Shown piece after piece: positions 24,850 to 33,873 of a stretch of DNA of 64,000 bases (position 1 is its first letter; each line of letters begins with the position of its first letter). The position numbers and the translations under genes are program-made. The DNA lies in NCBI RefSeq assembly GCF_000241525.1, contig NZ_AHIL01000044.1:62001-126000 (forward strand), given 5' to 3'. The notes beneath the pieces were generated by a model. It was not told where the DNA came from. It was given only the letters and a program-made list of their open reading frames with translations, and ran no database searches. This DNA is from Comamonas testosteroni ATCC 11996. GTDB taxonomy: Bacteria; Pseudomonadota; Gammaproteobacteria; Burkholderiales; Burkholderiaceae_C.

Positions 24850-25323
24850 CTACTTCTGAGCTGCTTTGCCGCTCTTGGCCTGAGCGGGGTCCTGAGTGGC
24901 CGGAGTCCAGGCAGACAGCCATTGCTTGAAGATGTCCTGCAGTGGCAAAGCAGGCAGATTGGGCGTGCCGTCTGCACGCAGGGCCTCGGCCACAGATTTT
25001 TGCCAGGCCTCCAGGGCCTGCTGCAGACCGCTGGCAAAAGCCTGCTGGTTCTTGATCGCGATATCGCTGGAGCTCTTGGCATCGCTCATGCGGTCCTCGA
25101 GCCTGCGCATGAAAGTCTCGGCGGGCAGGCTGGCCAGCGATTGCCAGTCTTCGGCACGCAGCAGGCTTTGCAGCTCTGCCGTGGTTTCGCTGATGCCGGT
25201 AGCACTGCTGTGCTGCGCCGCCTCCAGCCAGCGATGGCCACTTTCACGCATGAGCTGAGCGATGCGCAGTTGCAGCTCGGCATTGGCCTTGAACAGATTC
25301 AGGGGGGTCGCTTGAATACTCAT
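24850..25323 (-). CDS. Phasin family protein (PHA granule-associated)
   Basis: The 157-residue protein is almost wholly helical and amphipathic, with ELQLRIAQLMRESGHRWLE, ISETTAELQSLL and AIKNQQAFASGLQQALEAW, as in phasins that coat polyhydroxyalkanoate granules. It ends in a lysine/alanine tail. The ATG at 25323 is supported by AGGGAGA upstream; the longer frame to 25395 has no site. It lies directly downstream of a PHA synthase gene, which strengthens the call. Confidence 0.85.
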   Translation of the reverse strand: MSIQATPLNLFKANAELQLRIAQLMRESGHRWLEAAQHSSATGISETTAELQSLLRAEDWQSLASLPAETFMRRLEDRMSDAKSSSDIAIKNQQAFASGLQQALEAWQKSVAEALRADGTPNLPALPLQDIFKQWLSAWTPATQDPAQAKSGKAAQK

Positions 25324-25410
25324 ATCGTTCTCCCTATGGTGATGGTGGTGCCTATCGAGAGGCTGGCGGACCGTCCGGCATATCACCGTGACCAAACGGC
25401 TTTTGAAAAC

Positions 25411-27114
25411 TCAATGCCCGAGCACGTACTGGCCCGGAGCGTCATACAGGGGCCCGCCGCTCGTGCCGCCCATGCGCGGCGGAGCTATCGGTGTGCCGGA
25501 TCTGTTTTTGAGCCACTCGTCCCATGCCGGCCACCAGGAGCCCTGGCGCTGCTCGGCCTCTTGCTGCCACTGCTGGGCGACAACGTCCTGCGCGCCGACA
25601 GACCGCGTGAGCAACTGGTAGCGGCGTCGCGGATGGCCGGGCTCGCTGACAATGCCGGCGTTGTGGCCGCCACTCGTCAGCACAAAGGTGATTTCAGCCG
25701 CAGTGTGGTGGTGCAGCTTGAATACCGATTGCCAAGGCGCTACATGATCGGTGAGCGTTCCCACACAGAAGATGGGCACTTGCAGATTGAGGAGCGAGAC
25801 CGGCTTGCCATCGACCGGATAGCGGCTTTCACTGAGATCGTTATTCAGAAACAGACGGCGCAGGTATTGCGAGTGCATCCTGGCTGGCATGCGCGTGGCA
25901 TCGGCATTCCAGGCCATGAGGTCGCTCATCGGTGCCCGCTCGCCCAGCAGGTATTGATTGACCATGCGCGACCACAGCAGATCATGGGAGCGCAGCATCA
26001 GGAACGCGCCCGCCATCTGATCGGCGCGCAGATAGCCTTGCTGGGCCATCTGGGCCTCAAGCAGGCTGACCTGTGCTTCGTCGATGAACAGCGCCAGCTC
26101 GCCGGGTTCGGTGAAATCGGTCTGCGCGGCCAGCAAGGTCATCGATGCCAGACGCTCGTCTCCATCGCGCGCCATCGCGGCCGCTGCAATGGCCAGCAAG
26201 GTTCCGCCCAGACAATAGCCTGCAGCATGTACCTTCTGCCCCGGAACGATTGCTGTGACAGCATCCAGCGCAGCGCGCCAGCCCAGCTCGATATAGTCGT
26301 CCATGCCCAGATCTCGATCTCCGGCATCGGGATTCTTCCAGGAGACGCAGAACACCGTATACCCCTGATCGACCAGATACTTGATCAGCGAATTGTGTGG
26401 CGAAAGATCCAGGATGTAGTACTTCATGATCCAGGCCGGCATGATCAATACCGGCTCGGGATGGACCTTGTCGGTGGTCGGTGCGTACTGGATCAGCTCC
26501 ATCAGCTGGTTGCGCAGCACCACCTTGCCAGCGGTGACGGCCACATCGCGCCCCACCTGAAACTCCTCGCAGCCCGCAGGCAGCTTGTTGGTGAGCTGGG
26601 CATGCACATCTTCCATCAGGTACTGGAAGCCACGCACCAGATTCGCCCCGCCCTCTTTGGCGGTACGTTCCAGAACTATCGGGTTGGTGGCAAAAAAGTT
26701 CGCGGGCGAAAGCATATCCAGCCACTGCCTGCCCCAGAACCCGACCAGACGCTCGTGATGTTTTTCAACACCTGCAACGCCTTGGCTGGCAGCCTGCCAC
26801 CAGCGTTGCTGGGCGACGAATCCCGCACTCATGACCGTGAACGGCCATTGCTTCCATTCAGGAGCCTGAAAGAGACGTTCTGCCTCCTGCGTCTGTGGCC
26901 CGCCATAACAAAGCCTGACCCATTCCTCCAGCGCCAGCCGTGCCAGATCCAGACGCTTTGCCGGGCTGATGGCAAGATTGCCGGCCCAATCCATCCAGGC
27001 CTGCCATTGGGACTCGGGGGAAACCGACAGCCACTGCTGTGCCCACATCGCACGCACAGCTTGATCAAGCTGCTGGCTGGAACTGAACTGAGCTTCGGCC
27101 TTGCGGTCAACCAT
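25411..27114 (-). CDS. phaC: Polyhydroxyalkanoate synthase
   Basis: It polymerises hydroxyacyl-CoA into PHA. The 567-residue protein has the class I/II N-terminal domain (ATNPIVLERTAKEGGANLVRG split across that region), the lipase-like box GYCLGGT with the catalytic cysteine, and the acid and base of the triad in LTDHVAPW and SGGHNAGI. VSWKNPD and the C-terminal WWPAWDEWL are also family features. The ATG at 27114 is chosen because AAAAGGGG lies 6 bp upstream; four in-frame upstream starts lack such a site. It is the first gene of the minus-strand cluster phaC, phasin, DUF3141, acyltransferase, kinase. Confidence 0.94.
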   Translation of the reverse strand: MVDRKAEAQFSSSQQLDQAVRAMWAQQWLSVSPESQWQAWMDWAGNLAISPAKRLDLARLALEEWVRLCYGGPQTQEAERLFQAPEWKQWPFTVMSAGFVAQQRWWQAASQGVAGVEKHHERLVGFWGRQWLDMLSPANFFATNPIVLERTAKEGGANLVRGFQYLMEDVHAQLTNKLPAGCEEFQVGRDVAVTAGKVVLRNQLMELIQYAPTTDKVHPEPVLIMPAWIMKYYILDLSPHNSLIKYLVDQGYTVFCVSWKNPDAGDRDLGMDDYIELGWRAALDAVTAIVPGQKVHAAGYCLGGTLLAIAAAAMARDGDERLASMTLLAAQTDFTEPGELALFIDEAQVSLLEAQMAQQGYLRADQMAGAFLMLRSHDLLWSRMVNQYLLGERAPMSDLMAWNADATRMPARMHSQYLRRLFLNNDLSESRYPVDGKPVSLLNLQVPIFCVGTLTDHVAPWQSVFKLHHHTAAEITFVLTSGGHNAGIVSEPGHPRRRYQLLTRSVGAQDVVAQQWQQEAEQRQGSWWPAWDEWLKNRSGTPIAPPRMGGTSGGPLYDAPGQYVLGH

Positions 27115-27470
27115 AGCGGCCCCTTTTTGCTGCATGGCAATAACGCAACATCTTATGCGCTGCAGAAGTTGTTGCATAGTCACGGCCTGCCCGGAGTTGA
27201 GCCACATCAAGCTCCCGCCGCCGCAAGCGCTCCGGCATGCGGCTGCCGGCCCCAAACGCCGGGCTGCTGCAGCGAAAAGAGCTCTGCAGTCTTGCCTGGA
27301 TCAGGCCTGCCACCGAAGCTGGTGGCCATGGTTTGCAAGCTGAATGCACACCACTGCCCGCTGACGCATGCGGCACTGTTTTCTCATTGTGTGCAATAAT
27401 GGAGAGCTTTTATGCGGAAAGTACACCGGACAGGCTGGTGCGGCTCCCGCACTTGACCAAAGGAAAGATC
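27115..27470. other. Divergent intergenic region between phaC and rpmE2
   Basis: These 356 bp must hold the promoters of both the phaC cluster (minus) and rpmE2 (plus). An AATAAT at 27395-27400 may be the rpmE2 -10 element, without a clear -35. A small perfect hairpin, GTGCGG-CTC-CCGCAC at 27438-27452, lies just before the rpmE2 ribosome binding site. No coding sequence is evident. Confidence 0.55.
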
Positions 27471-27716
27471 ATGAAAGAAGGCATTCACCCCAATTACCGC
27501 GAAGTTCTGTTCGTTGACATGTCCAACGGCTTCAAGTTCGTGACACGTTCTTGCGTTTCCACCAAGGAAACCGAAAACTTCGAAGGTAAAGAGTACCCTC
27601 TGTTCAAGCTGGATACCACTTCTGAATCGCACCCCTTCTACACTGGCACACAAAAGTCGGTGGACAACATGGGTGGCCGCGTGGAGAAGTTCCGCAACCG
27701 CTTCGGCAAGAAGTAA
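27471..27716 (+). CDS. rpmE2: Ribosomal protein bL31, type B (zinc-free form)
   Basis: The 81-residue protein starts [16 protein letters not shown] and ends [14 protein letters not shown], typical of the type B L31 proteins. The CxxC zinc ligands of type A L31 are missing; the only cysteine is at 28. The ATG at 27471 has AAAGGAAAG directly upstream. An intrinsic terminator lies 17 bp after the stop, so it is a single-gene unit. In many bacteria this form replaces the zinc-containing one when zinc is short; whether a type A gene exists elsewhere cannot be seen. Confidence 0.97.
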   Translation: MKEGIHPNYREVLFVDMSNGFKFVTRSCVSTKETENFEGKEYPLFKLDTTSESHPFYTGTQKSVDNMGGRVEKFRNRFGKK

Positions 27717-27733
27717 ATCTTACTTTTTTGCTG

Positions 27734-27771
27734 AAAAGGCAGCTCGGGCAACCGTGCTGCCTTTTCTTTTT
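27734..27771 (+). terminator. Terminator after rpmE2
   Basis: AAAAGGCAGC (27734-27743) pairs with GCTGCCTTTT (27756-27765) and is followed by CTTTTTG. Confidence 0.88.
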
Positions 27772-27889
27772 GGGAGCTGCCCCGCGGCATCCCAATGCTC
27801 CTATCATCGGAGCACCAAGCGCTCCGAACCCGGGCGCTCTCGCCTGATCAGGCCGTGCAGACTCGCACCGCCGCTACCGGATTGATTGC

Positions 27890-29617
27890 GTGAACCAGCC
27901 CACACCTGCCATCGTTGCCCAAAGCGCCGTGCGCCGACTGCCGCGCTGGGCCCTGCTTTTGCTGTGCCTGGCCTATGTGATTCCCGGCTTTGTCATGCGC
28001 GGCCCCTGGCGCTCCAACGACATGGAGGCCTTCGGCTACATGCGCGAGCTGGCACTGGGTCATACCGACTGGCTGTCTCCCACGCTTTCGGGTCTGGCTC
28101 CCAGCATCGACGGTCTGCTGCCCTACTGGCTGGGCGCCCTGTCCCTGCTGGGCTTCGAGTGGCTGCTCGGCGCCGAGATGGCTGCGCGCCTGCCGTTCAT
28201 CGCCTTGCTGATCCTGACCCTGGGAGCCACCTGGTGGGGCGCCTATTACCTTGCACGCACGCCGGGTGCGCAGCCCGTGGCCTTTGCCTTTGGCGGAGAG
28301 GCGCAGCTGATCGACTACGCCCGCGCCATGGCCGACGCGGCCTTGCTGGCCCTGGTTGCCTGCCTGGGCCTGGCCCAGCTCTCGCACGAAACCACCAGCT
28401 ACGTCACTCAGCTGGGCTGCACGGCACTGCTGTTCTTCGCAGCTGCAGCCATGGCCTATCACCCCAGGAAGTCAGCGGCAGCACTGATATTCGGCCTGCT
28501 GGGACTGGCACTGAGCGGCGCCCCCACACTTGCCGTGCTGTTCGGACTGGGCGGCAGTGTGATCGCCTTCACCCAGCGCAGCTGGGGCGACAGTCCGGGC
28601 CGCTCACACCGCCAGGCACGCATCTGGGCCGCAGCCTGGATGGCCGCCACGGTGCTGGCCGCCAGCCTGACCACCGCACTGGATCAATGGGTCTGGCATC
28701 TCGTGGACTCGCTCAAGGACTGGAGCGCACTGCTGCAGCTGCTGCTGTGGTTCTGCTGGCCTGCCTGGCCCCTGGCTTTGTGGACGCTGTGGGTCTGGCG
28801 CCGCCAGATTGCACACCCCGGCCACAACCCGCATCTGTCCATCGCCCTGCTGTTTGCCACCGTCCCTGTGGCCGCCTGCCTGAGCAGCACCCCGGCCGAT
28901 CGCGCGCTGCTGCTGGGACTTCCGGCCATTGCCACCCTGGCCGCCTTCGCCCTGCCCACTTTCCGCCGCAGCATCAGCGCGCTGATCGACTGGTTCACGC
29001 TGCTGTTCTTTACGGCATCCGCGATTGCCATCTGGGTGGTCTGGCTGGCGTTTCAGACCGGATTCCCGCCCAAGATCGCCGCCAATATTGCGCGCCTCGC
29101 CCCTCAATTCGAAGCAAGCATCTCCTGGCCCACGGTCATCGTGGCGCTGATCGCCACGGCCGGCTGGTTTGTGCTGGTGGTCTGGCGCACCTCGCGCAAT
29201 CGTGCAGCCATCTGGAAGAGTCTGGTGCTTCCGGCCGGCGGCGCCACACTGAGCTGGGTGCTGCTGTCCACACTCTGGATGGAGCCGCTGGATCATGCTC
29301 GCAGCTATGAATTCCAGATGACACAGCTGGGCGGCGAACTCAAGCACAACGGAGCCACAAGCTGCGTGCTGACCTACGGCCTGGGCCGTTCGCAGATTGC
29401 GGCCGTGCGCTACTACACCCATGTGAATACGGCGCTATTGCGTCGCAGCAATCCAGGCGACTGCGGCTGGGCACTGGTCGACGCAGACCGTTGGGCGGGC
29501 GATCACAATCGCAAGCTGCGTCAAGGCTGGGATGAAGTCAGCCGCATCACCCGTCTGGCAGGTCAGAAGGAAGTCCTGGTACTGCTCAAGTACACCGGCC
29601 CCAAAGCCGCGCCATGA
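27890..29617 (+). CDS. Polytopic membrane protein, ArnT/GT39-like glycosyltransferase
   Basis: This 575-residue protein has about 11 membrane helices. The first loop carries WRSNDMEAFGYMREL, which has the acidic residues expected in the first extracytoplasmic loop of GT-C transferases such as ArnT and PMT enzymes, and the segment LPYWLGALSLLGFEWLLG resembles the next part of that fold. A soluble C-terminal domain of about 110 residues follows the last helix. The start is a GTG at 27890. A lipid-linked sugar donor and a cell-envelope acceptor are the family expectation; the specific substrate is unknown. Its stop overlaps the MATE gene start (ATGA). Confidence 0.7.
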   Translation: MNQPTPAIVAQSAVRRLPRWALLLLCLAYVIPGFVMRGPWRSNDMEAFGYMRELALGHTDWLSPTLSGLAPSIDGLLPYWLGALSLLGFEWLLGAEMAARLPFIALLILTLGATWWGAYYLARTPGAQPVAFAFGGEAQLIDYARAMADAALLALVACLGLAQLSHETTSYVTQLGCTALLFFAAAAMAYHPRKSAAALIFGLLGLALSGAPTLAVLFGLGGSVIAFTQRSWGDSPGRSHRQARIWAAAWMAATVLAASLTTALDQWVWHLVDSLKDWSALLQLLLWFCWPAWPLALWTLWVWRRQIAHPGHNPHLSIALLFATVPVAACLSSTPADRALLLGLPAIATLAAFALPTFRRSISALIDWFTLLFFTASAIAIWVVWLAFQTGFPPKIAANIARLAPQFEASISWPTVIVALIATAGWFVLVVWRTSRNRAAIWKSLVLPAGGATLSWVLLSTLWMEPLDHARSYEFQMTQLGGELKHNGATSCVLTYGLGRSQIAAVRYYTHVNTALLRRSNPGDCGWALVDADRWAGDHNRKLRQGWDEVSRITRLAGQKEVLVLLKYTGPKAAP

Positions 29618-30987
29618 AAGGCGAGCTGCAATACATCGGCCGGCATGCAGGTACCGTGCTGGCCGGGCAGCTGGCCGTCATGGCCTTCGGCACCACCGAT
29701 ACCATCGTGGCCAGCCGCTACTCCAACGATGCCGTCGCCGCCCTCTCCGTAGGGTCGGCCATTTTCATCAGTATCTATGCCTCGCTGATGGGTATCTTTC
29801 AGGCTCTTCTGCCCTTGTGGTCCGAGCAGCGTGGCGCCGGTCAGCCCCAGGCCATCGGCCATTCTCTGCGCCAGTCCATGTATCTGTGTGCACTGGCCTG
29901 TGTGCTGGGCATGACGGTGCTGCTCATGCCCGACGCACTGCTGCGCTGGACCGATGTGCCCGATGCGCTGCAACTGGAAGTCAAGCGCTATCTCGCCGTA
30001 CTGGCCTGGGGCTTGCCGCCGGCGCTGCTGTTTCGCATCTACAGCGCGCTCAACCAGGCGCTGGGCCACCCCAAGCTGGTCACCTGGCTGCAACTCATCT
30101 CGCTGCTGATCAAGATCCCCTTGTCCATCTGGTTCACCTTTGGCGGACTGGGCCTTGCCCCCCTGGGAGCAGTGGGCTGCGCACTGGCCACGCTGCTGGT
30201 CAACTACACCATGTTTGCCGTGGCCCTGTGGCTGATGCGCACTCAGGATTTCTATGCTCCGCTGGCGCTTTGGCAGAGGCTGGAGCGCCCTGACTGGCTG
30301 CAACTGGGCCGCTTCTGCCGCCTTGGCATCCCTGCAGGCCTGGCCATTCTGGTGGAAGTCACCTCCTTCACCCTCATGGCCCTGTATGTGGCAAGGCAGG
30401 GCTCGCTCTCATCTGCCAGCCACCAGATCGCCGCCAATCTGGCCGCCATCTGCTATATGGTGCCGCTGTCTCTGGCCATTGCCACCAGCGCCCGCGTCAG
30501 CTACTGGCGCGGCGCCGGCGACGAAGCCCAGGCCAGGACGCTGATTCAACAGTGTTTCAAGCTTGCTCTGCTCATCGGTATTGCGACAGCAGCTACGCTC
30601 TTGATCGCTCGCACCTGGATTGCAGACATCTACACCGACTCCCCACGGGTGCTGGCCATGACGTCCTGGCTGCTGATCTGCGTGGCGGCATACCATGTGG
30701 CGGACTGCGTGCAGACCTATTGCATTTTCGTGCTGCGCTGCTATCGCGTGACCGTGGCACCTCTGGTGATCTATTGCCTGCTGCTGTGGGGCGGCGGCCT
30801 GGGCCTTGGCTATTGGCTGACCTACCGATGGCAGGCAGCCGAAGGCTGGCGGGACTGGCAGGCCACGCCCATGCCCTTGTGGGTTTGCAGCGCGGCAGCC
30901 CTGTTTGTCACTGCCATGGCCTTCAGCAGCATTTTGCACAGAGCCATACGCCCCCCAAAGCCGCAGGCCGAGCCTAGTGCCTCCTAA
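29614..30987 (+). CDS. MATE family efflux transporter
   Basis: This 457-residue protein has 12 hydrophobic helices in two related halves of six, as in MATE (MOP superfamily) exporters; FGTTDTIVASRYSNDAVAAL near the N-terminus and HQIAANLAAICYMVPLSLAI in the second half are typical. It would export organic cations or similar compounds by H+ or Na+ antiport. It overlaps the preceding glycosyltransferase-like gene by 4 bp and its 3' end overlaps the convergent phoR gene by 4 bp. An alternative role with the upstream gene, such as moving a lipid-linked intermediate, is speculative. Confidence 0.9.
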   Translation: MKGELQYIGRHAGTVLAGQLAVMAFGTTDTIVASRYSNDAVAALSVGSAIFISIYASLMGIFQALLPLWSEQRGAGQPQAIGHSLRQSMYLCALACVLGMTVLLMPDALLRWTDVPDALQLEVKRYLAVLAWGLPPALLFRIYSALNQALGHPKLVTWLQLISLLIKIPLSIWFTFGGLGLAPLGAVGCALATLLVNYTMFAVALWLMRTQDFYAPLALWQRLERPDWLQLGRFCRLGIPAGLAILVEVTSFTLMALYVARQGSLSSASHQIAANLAAICYMVPLSLAIATSARVSYWRGAGDEAQARTLIQQCFKLALLIGIATAATLLIARTWIADIYTDSPRVLAMTSWLLICVAAYHVADCVQTYCIFVLRCYRVTVAPLVIYCLLLWGGGLGLGYWLTYRWQAAEGWRDWQATPMPLWVCSAAALFVTAMAFSSILHRAIRPPKPQAEPSAS

Positions 30988-32381
30988 TGAGAAAGTGCCT
31001 TGGCGGGCACTTCAGCAACCGCCCGCACTCGGCTGGGCGGGAAGGTGACGGCGAATTCCGAGCCCTTGCCCAGCTCACTCTGGATGCTGAGCCTGGCGCC
31101 ATGCCGCTGCAGCACATGCTTGACGATGGCCAGCCCCAGGCCAGTGCCGCCCGTGTCACGCGAGCGGCTGCGGTCCACGCGATAAAAGCGCTCCGTCAGA
31201 CGCGACACGTGCTTTTCGTCGATGCCGGGGCCGGAGTCCTTGACGGCAAAGCGGGCCGATCCATCGGGCAGCAGTTGCCAGCGCACATCAATCTGCCCGC
31301 CCGCCGGCGTATAGCGCATGGCATTGGCCAGCAGATTGGAAAACGCACTGTGCAGCTCTGCGCTCGCGCCTGCCAGATCTCCGGCCTGCCGCAGTGCCTG
31401 CTCATCAGGAAAGTTCAGCACATGGGGTTTGGCCTGCTTGCGCGTCAAGGCATTGGACAGGCCGCGAGCCTCGTTCTCACAGCGATTGAGCAGCTGGGCC
31501 ACCGACACCCAGTCATTGTTGCTGGGCAGCGGGCTGCCCTCCAGGCGCGACAAGGTCAGCAGGTCCTCGACCAGATGCTGCATGCGCTCGGCCTGCTGGG
31601 CCATCAGCTCCAGATAGCGCCTGCGCTCGTCTTCCTCGAGCGGCAGGTTCTGCAGGGTCTCGACAAAACCGGCCAGCACGGTCAGCGGCGTGCGGATTTC
31701 GTGGGAGACATTGGCCACGAAGTCACGTCGCATGGCCTCGGCCTGCTCCAGCGCCGTCACATCGCGCGCCAGCAGCAGCTTGCGCCCTTCACCATAGCCG
31801 TAGAGCTGCACCGACAGCTTGACCGGCCGCGAAGGCGTGCTTTCGCGCCCCTGCATGACCAGATCATGGCTGAAGTCCTGCGCCGCAAAATAGGCACTGA
31901 ACTGAGGATCTCGCACCAGATTACCGATGCTTTGCAGCACGTCGCGCTCGGCATCAAAGCCGAACTGCCTGGCAGAAATCTGATTGCACCATTCGATGCG
32001 GCCCTGTGCATCGAGCAGCACCACACCATTGGGACTGGCCTGCAAGGCTGACAGAATGTCATTGAGCCGCTGGTCGCCCTGCTGCACCTGCTGCACGCTC
32101 TGGCGAATCCAGCGGCGCATGCGCACGCTGGCCTCGCCCCAGATACCAGCCAGATTGGGCACCGCGCCCAGCTCCGACTGACGCAGCCAGTGCAGCAGAC
32201 GCGCGCCATTCCAGCTGTCCACCAGCCACCATATCCAGCCGCCGATCAAGGCGCCCGTCATGGCCGCCACACATTGCTGCAGCGCCGTCGCAGCAGGTGC
32301 AACGAGATAGGCCCACAGCAGCCATACCACCACGGCTGCCGCGAGCTGAGAAGCCAACAATCGAAAACCACGCCACCCCAT
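30984..32381 (-). CDS. phoR: Phosphate regulon sensor histidine kinase PhoR
   Basis: PhoR senses phosphate limitation through the Pst transporter and PhoU and phosphorylates PhoB. The 465-residue protein has two N-terminal membrane helices (about 8-45), a PAS domain (SPNGVVLLDAQGRIEWCNQ), the H-box FVANVSHEIRTPLTVL with the phospho-accepting histidine, the N-box LLANAMRYTP, and the G-boxes DSGPGID and GGTGLGLAI. It is the last gene of the pstS-to-phoR minus-strand cluster, 66 bp after phoB. Confidence 0.97.
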   Translation of the reverse strand: MGWRGFRLLASQLAAAVVVWLLWAYLVAPAATALQQCVAAMTGALIGGWIWWLVDSWNGARLLHWLRQSELGAVPNLAGIWGEASVRMRRWIRQSVQQVQQGDQRLNDILSALQASPNGVVLLDAQGRIEWCNQISARQFGFDAERDVLQSIGNLVRDPQFSAYFAAQDFSHDLVMQGRESTPSRPVKLSVQLYGYGEGRKLLLARDVTALEQAEAMRRDFVANVSHEIRTPLTVLAGFVETLQNLPLEEDERRRYLELMAQQAERMQHLVEDLLTLSRLEGSPLPSNNDWVSVAQLLNRCENEARGLSNALTRKQAKPHVLNFPDEQALRQAGDLAGASAELHSAFSNLLANAMRYTPAGGQIDVRWQLLPDGSARFAVKDSGPGIDEKHVSRLTERFYRVDRSRSRDTGGTGLGLAIVKHVLQRHGARLSIQSELGKGSEFAVTFPPSRVRAVAEVPAKALSH

Positions 32382-32447
32382 ATTTGCTTTCAGTTGTGAT
32401 TTTTGACGACCCAGCCAGGCCGGGCCGAGGTTCGGGGGGAAGTACTG

Positions 32448-33143
32448 TCAGGCCATGGCCTGGGCGCTGAAACGGTAGCCCGCACCGCGCACGGTCTCAA
32501 TCAGAACACCCGCCACGCCCAGCGATTCTCGCAAGCGCTTGACGTGCACGTCCACGGTGCGCTCTTCAATGAAGACATGATCGCCCCAGACCTTGTCGAG
32601 CAACTGCGCACGGCTGTGCACACGCTCGGGGTGCTTCATCAGATAGTTGAGCAGCTTGAACTCGGTGGGACCGATCTTGATCAGATCGCCCTGCCAGCTC
32701 ACGCGGTGGGCCGCTGCATCCAGCACCAGCTCGCCAATGCTGACCTTGTCCTGCACCTGCTCAGGCGCACGGCGGCGCAGCACGGCACGAATGCGGGCCA
32801 GCAGCTCCTGAGTGGAGAAAGGCTTGGTGATGTAGTCATCGGCCCCGGCATCCAGGCCCGCCACCTTGTCAGGCTCGTCGCCGCGCGCCGTCAGCATGAG
32901 AATGGGCACGGCCTTGGTGCGGCTGTCGGCACGCCATTTGCGGGCCAGAGACAGACCGCTGGCCCCGGGCAGCATCCAGTCGAGCAAGATCACGTCGGGC
33001 AGCACGGCATCGAGCTCGCGCTGCGCCGAAACACCGTCTTCCGCCCAGACGGGCTGGAAGCCGTTATGCCTCAAATTGACCGCGATCAACTCTGCAATCG
33101 CAGGTTCGTCCTCCACGATGAGGACCATGGGCATCTTCTTCAT
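32448..33143 (-). CDS. phoB: Phosphate regulon response regulator PhoB
   Basis: PhoB is the OmpR-type activator that binds Pho boxes. In this 231-residue protein the receiver domain shows the acidic pair E11 D12, the phosphorylation site D55 (VILLDWMLPG) and K in YITKPF; the winged-helix domain ends in RTVDVHVKRLRESL and TVRGAGYRFS. Candidate target sites are visible at the pstS, ppx and ppk promoters in this window. Confidence 0.98.
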   Translation of the reverse strand: MKKMPMVLIVEDEPAIAELIAVNLRHNGFQPVWAEDGVSAQRELDAVLPDVILLDWMLPGASGLSLARKWRADSRTKAVPILMLTARGDEPDKVAGLDAGADDYITKPFSTQELLARIRAVLRRRAPEQVQDKVSIGELVLDAAAHRVSWQGDLIKIGPTEFKLLNYLMKHPERVHSRAQLLDKVWGDHVFIEERTVDVHVKRLRESLGVAGVLIETVRGAGYRFSAQAMA

Positions 33144-33161
33144 CCCTGAGTAGCCTCCGTC

Positions 33162-33863
33162 TTACAACACCGCAGATTCGATTTCAGCCATGGTCTGATG
33201 GCGCACATCCTTGCCCTCGACCAGGTAGATGATCAGCTCGGCCACGTTCTTGGAGTGGTCGCCGATACGCTCGATGGCCTTGGCCAGGAACAGCAGGTCC
33301 AGGCTGGCGGAGATGGTGCGCGGATCTTCCATCATGTAGGTGATGAGCTTGCGCACAAAGCCGTCGAACTCTTCGTCGATCAGATCGTCTTCACGCAAGA
33401 TGGCCACTGCCGCCTTGGTGTCCAGTCGGGCGAAGGCATCCAGGGTCTTGCGCAGCAGCTCGGAAGCCATCTGGGCAGCCATGCGCAACTCGCCGCTGGG
33501 CAGCGAACGGGCAGCGCCGCTTTCGATGATGGACTTGACCATACGGGCCATCTTGCAGGCTTCGTCGCCCATGCGCTCCAGGTTGGCTGTGGCCTTGGAG
33601 AAGGCGATCAGCAGGCGCAGGTCGCGGGCCGTGGGCTGGCGGCGCGCAATGATGGACGACAGCTCATGGTCGATCTCGACCTCCATGGCGTTGACGCGCT
33701 GCTCGGTGCTGATGACCTGCTCAACCGCCTCGGTGCTGAAGCTGGTCAGCGCATAGACGGCATTGCTGATCTGCGACTCGACCAGACCGCCAAGCTCCAT
33801 GACGCGGGCAGAGACACGATTGAGTTCGGAGTCGAACTGCGTGGACAAATGTTTTTCTGTCAT
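33162..33863 (-). CDS. phoU: Phosphate transport system regulator PhoU
   Basis: PhoU couples the Pst transporter to PhoR and represses the regulon when phosphate is plentiful. The 233-residue protein consists of two PhoU repeats with the metal-site segments ERMGDEACKMA and ERIGDHSKNVAE. The ATG at 33863 (MTEKHLSTQFDSEL) is the known N-terminus type; the longer frame runs into the pstB 3' end. It lies 10 bp after pstB and 18 bp before phoB. Confidence 0.97.
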   Translation of the reverse strand: MTEKHLSTQFDSELNRVSARVMELGGLVESQISNAVYALTSFSTEAVEQVISTEQRVNAMEVEIDHELSSIIARRQPTARDLRLLIAFSKATANLERMGDEACKMARMVKSIIESGAARSLPSGELRMAAQMASELLRKTLDAFARLDTKAAVAILREDDLIDEEFDGFVRKLITYMMEDPRTISASLDLLFLAKAIERIGDHSKNVAELIIYLVEGKDVRHQTMAEIESAVL

Positions 33864-33873
33864 TTTTAAGTCC

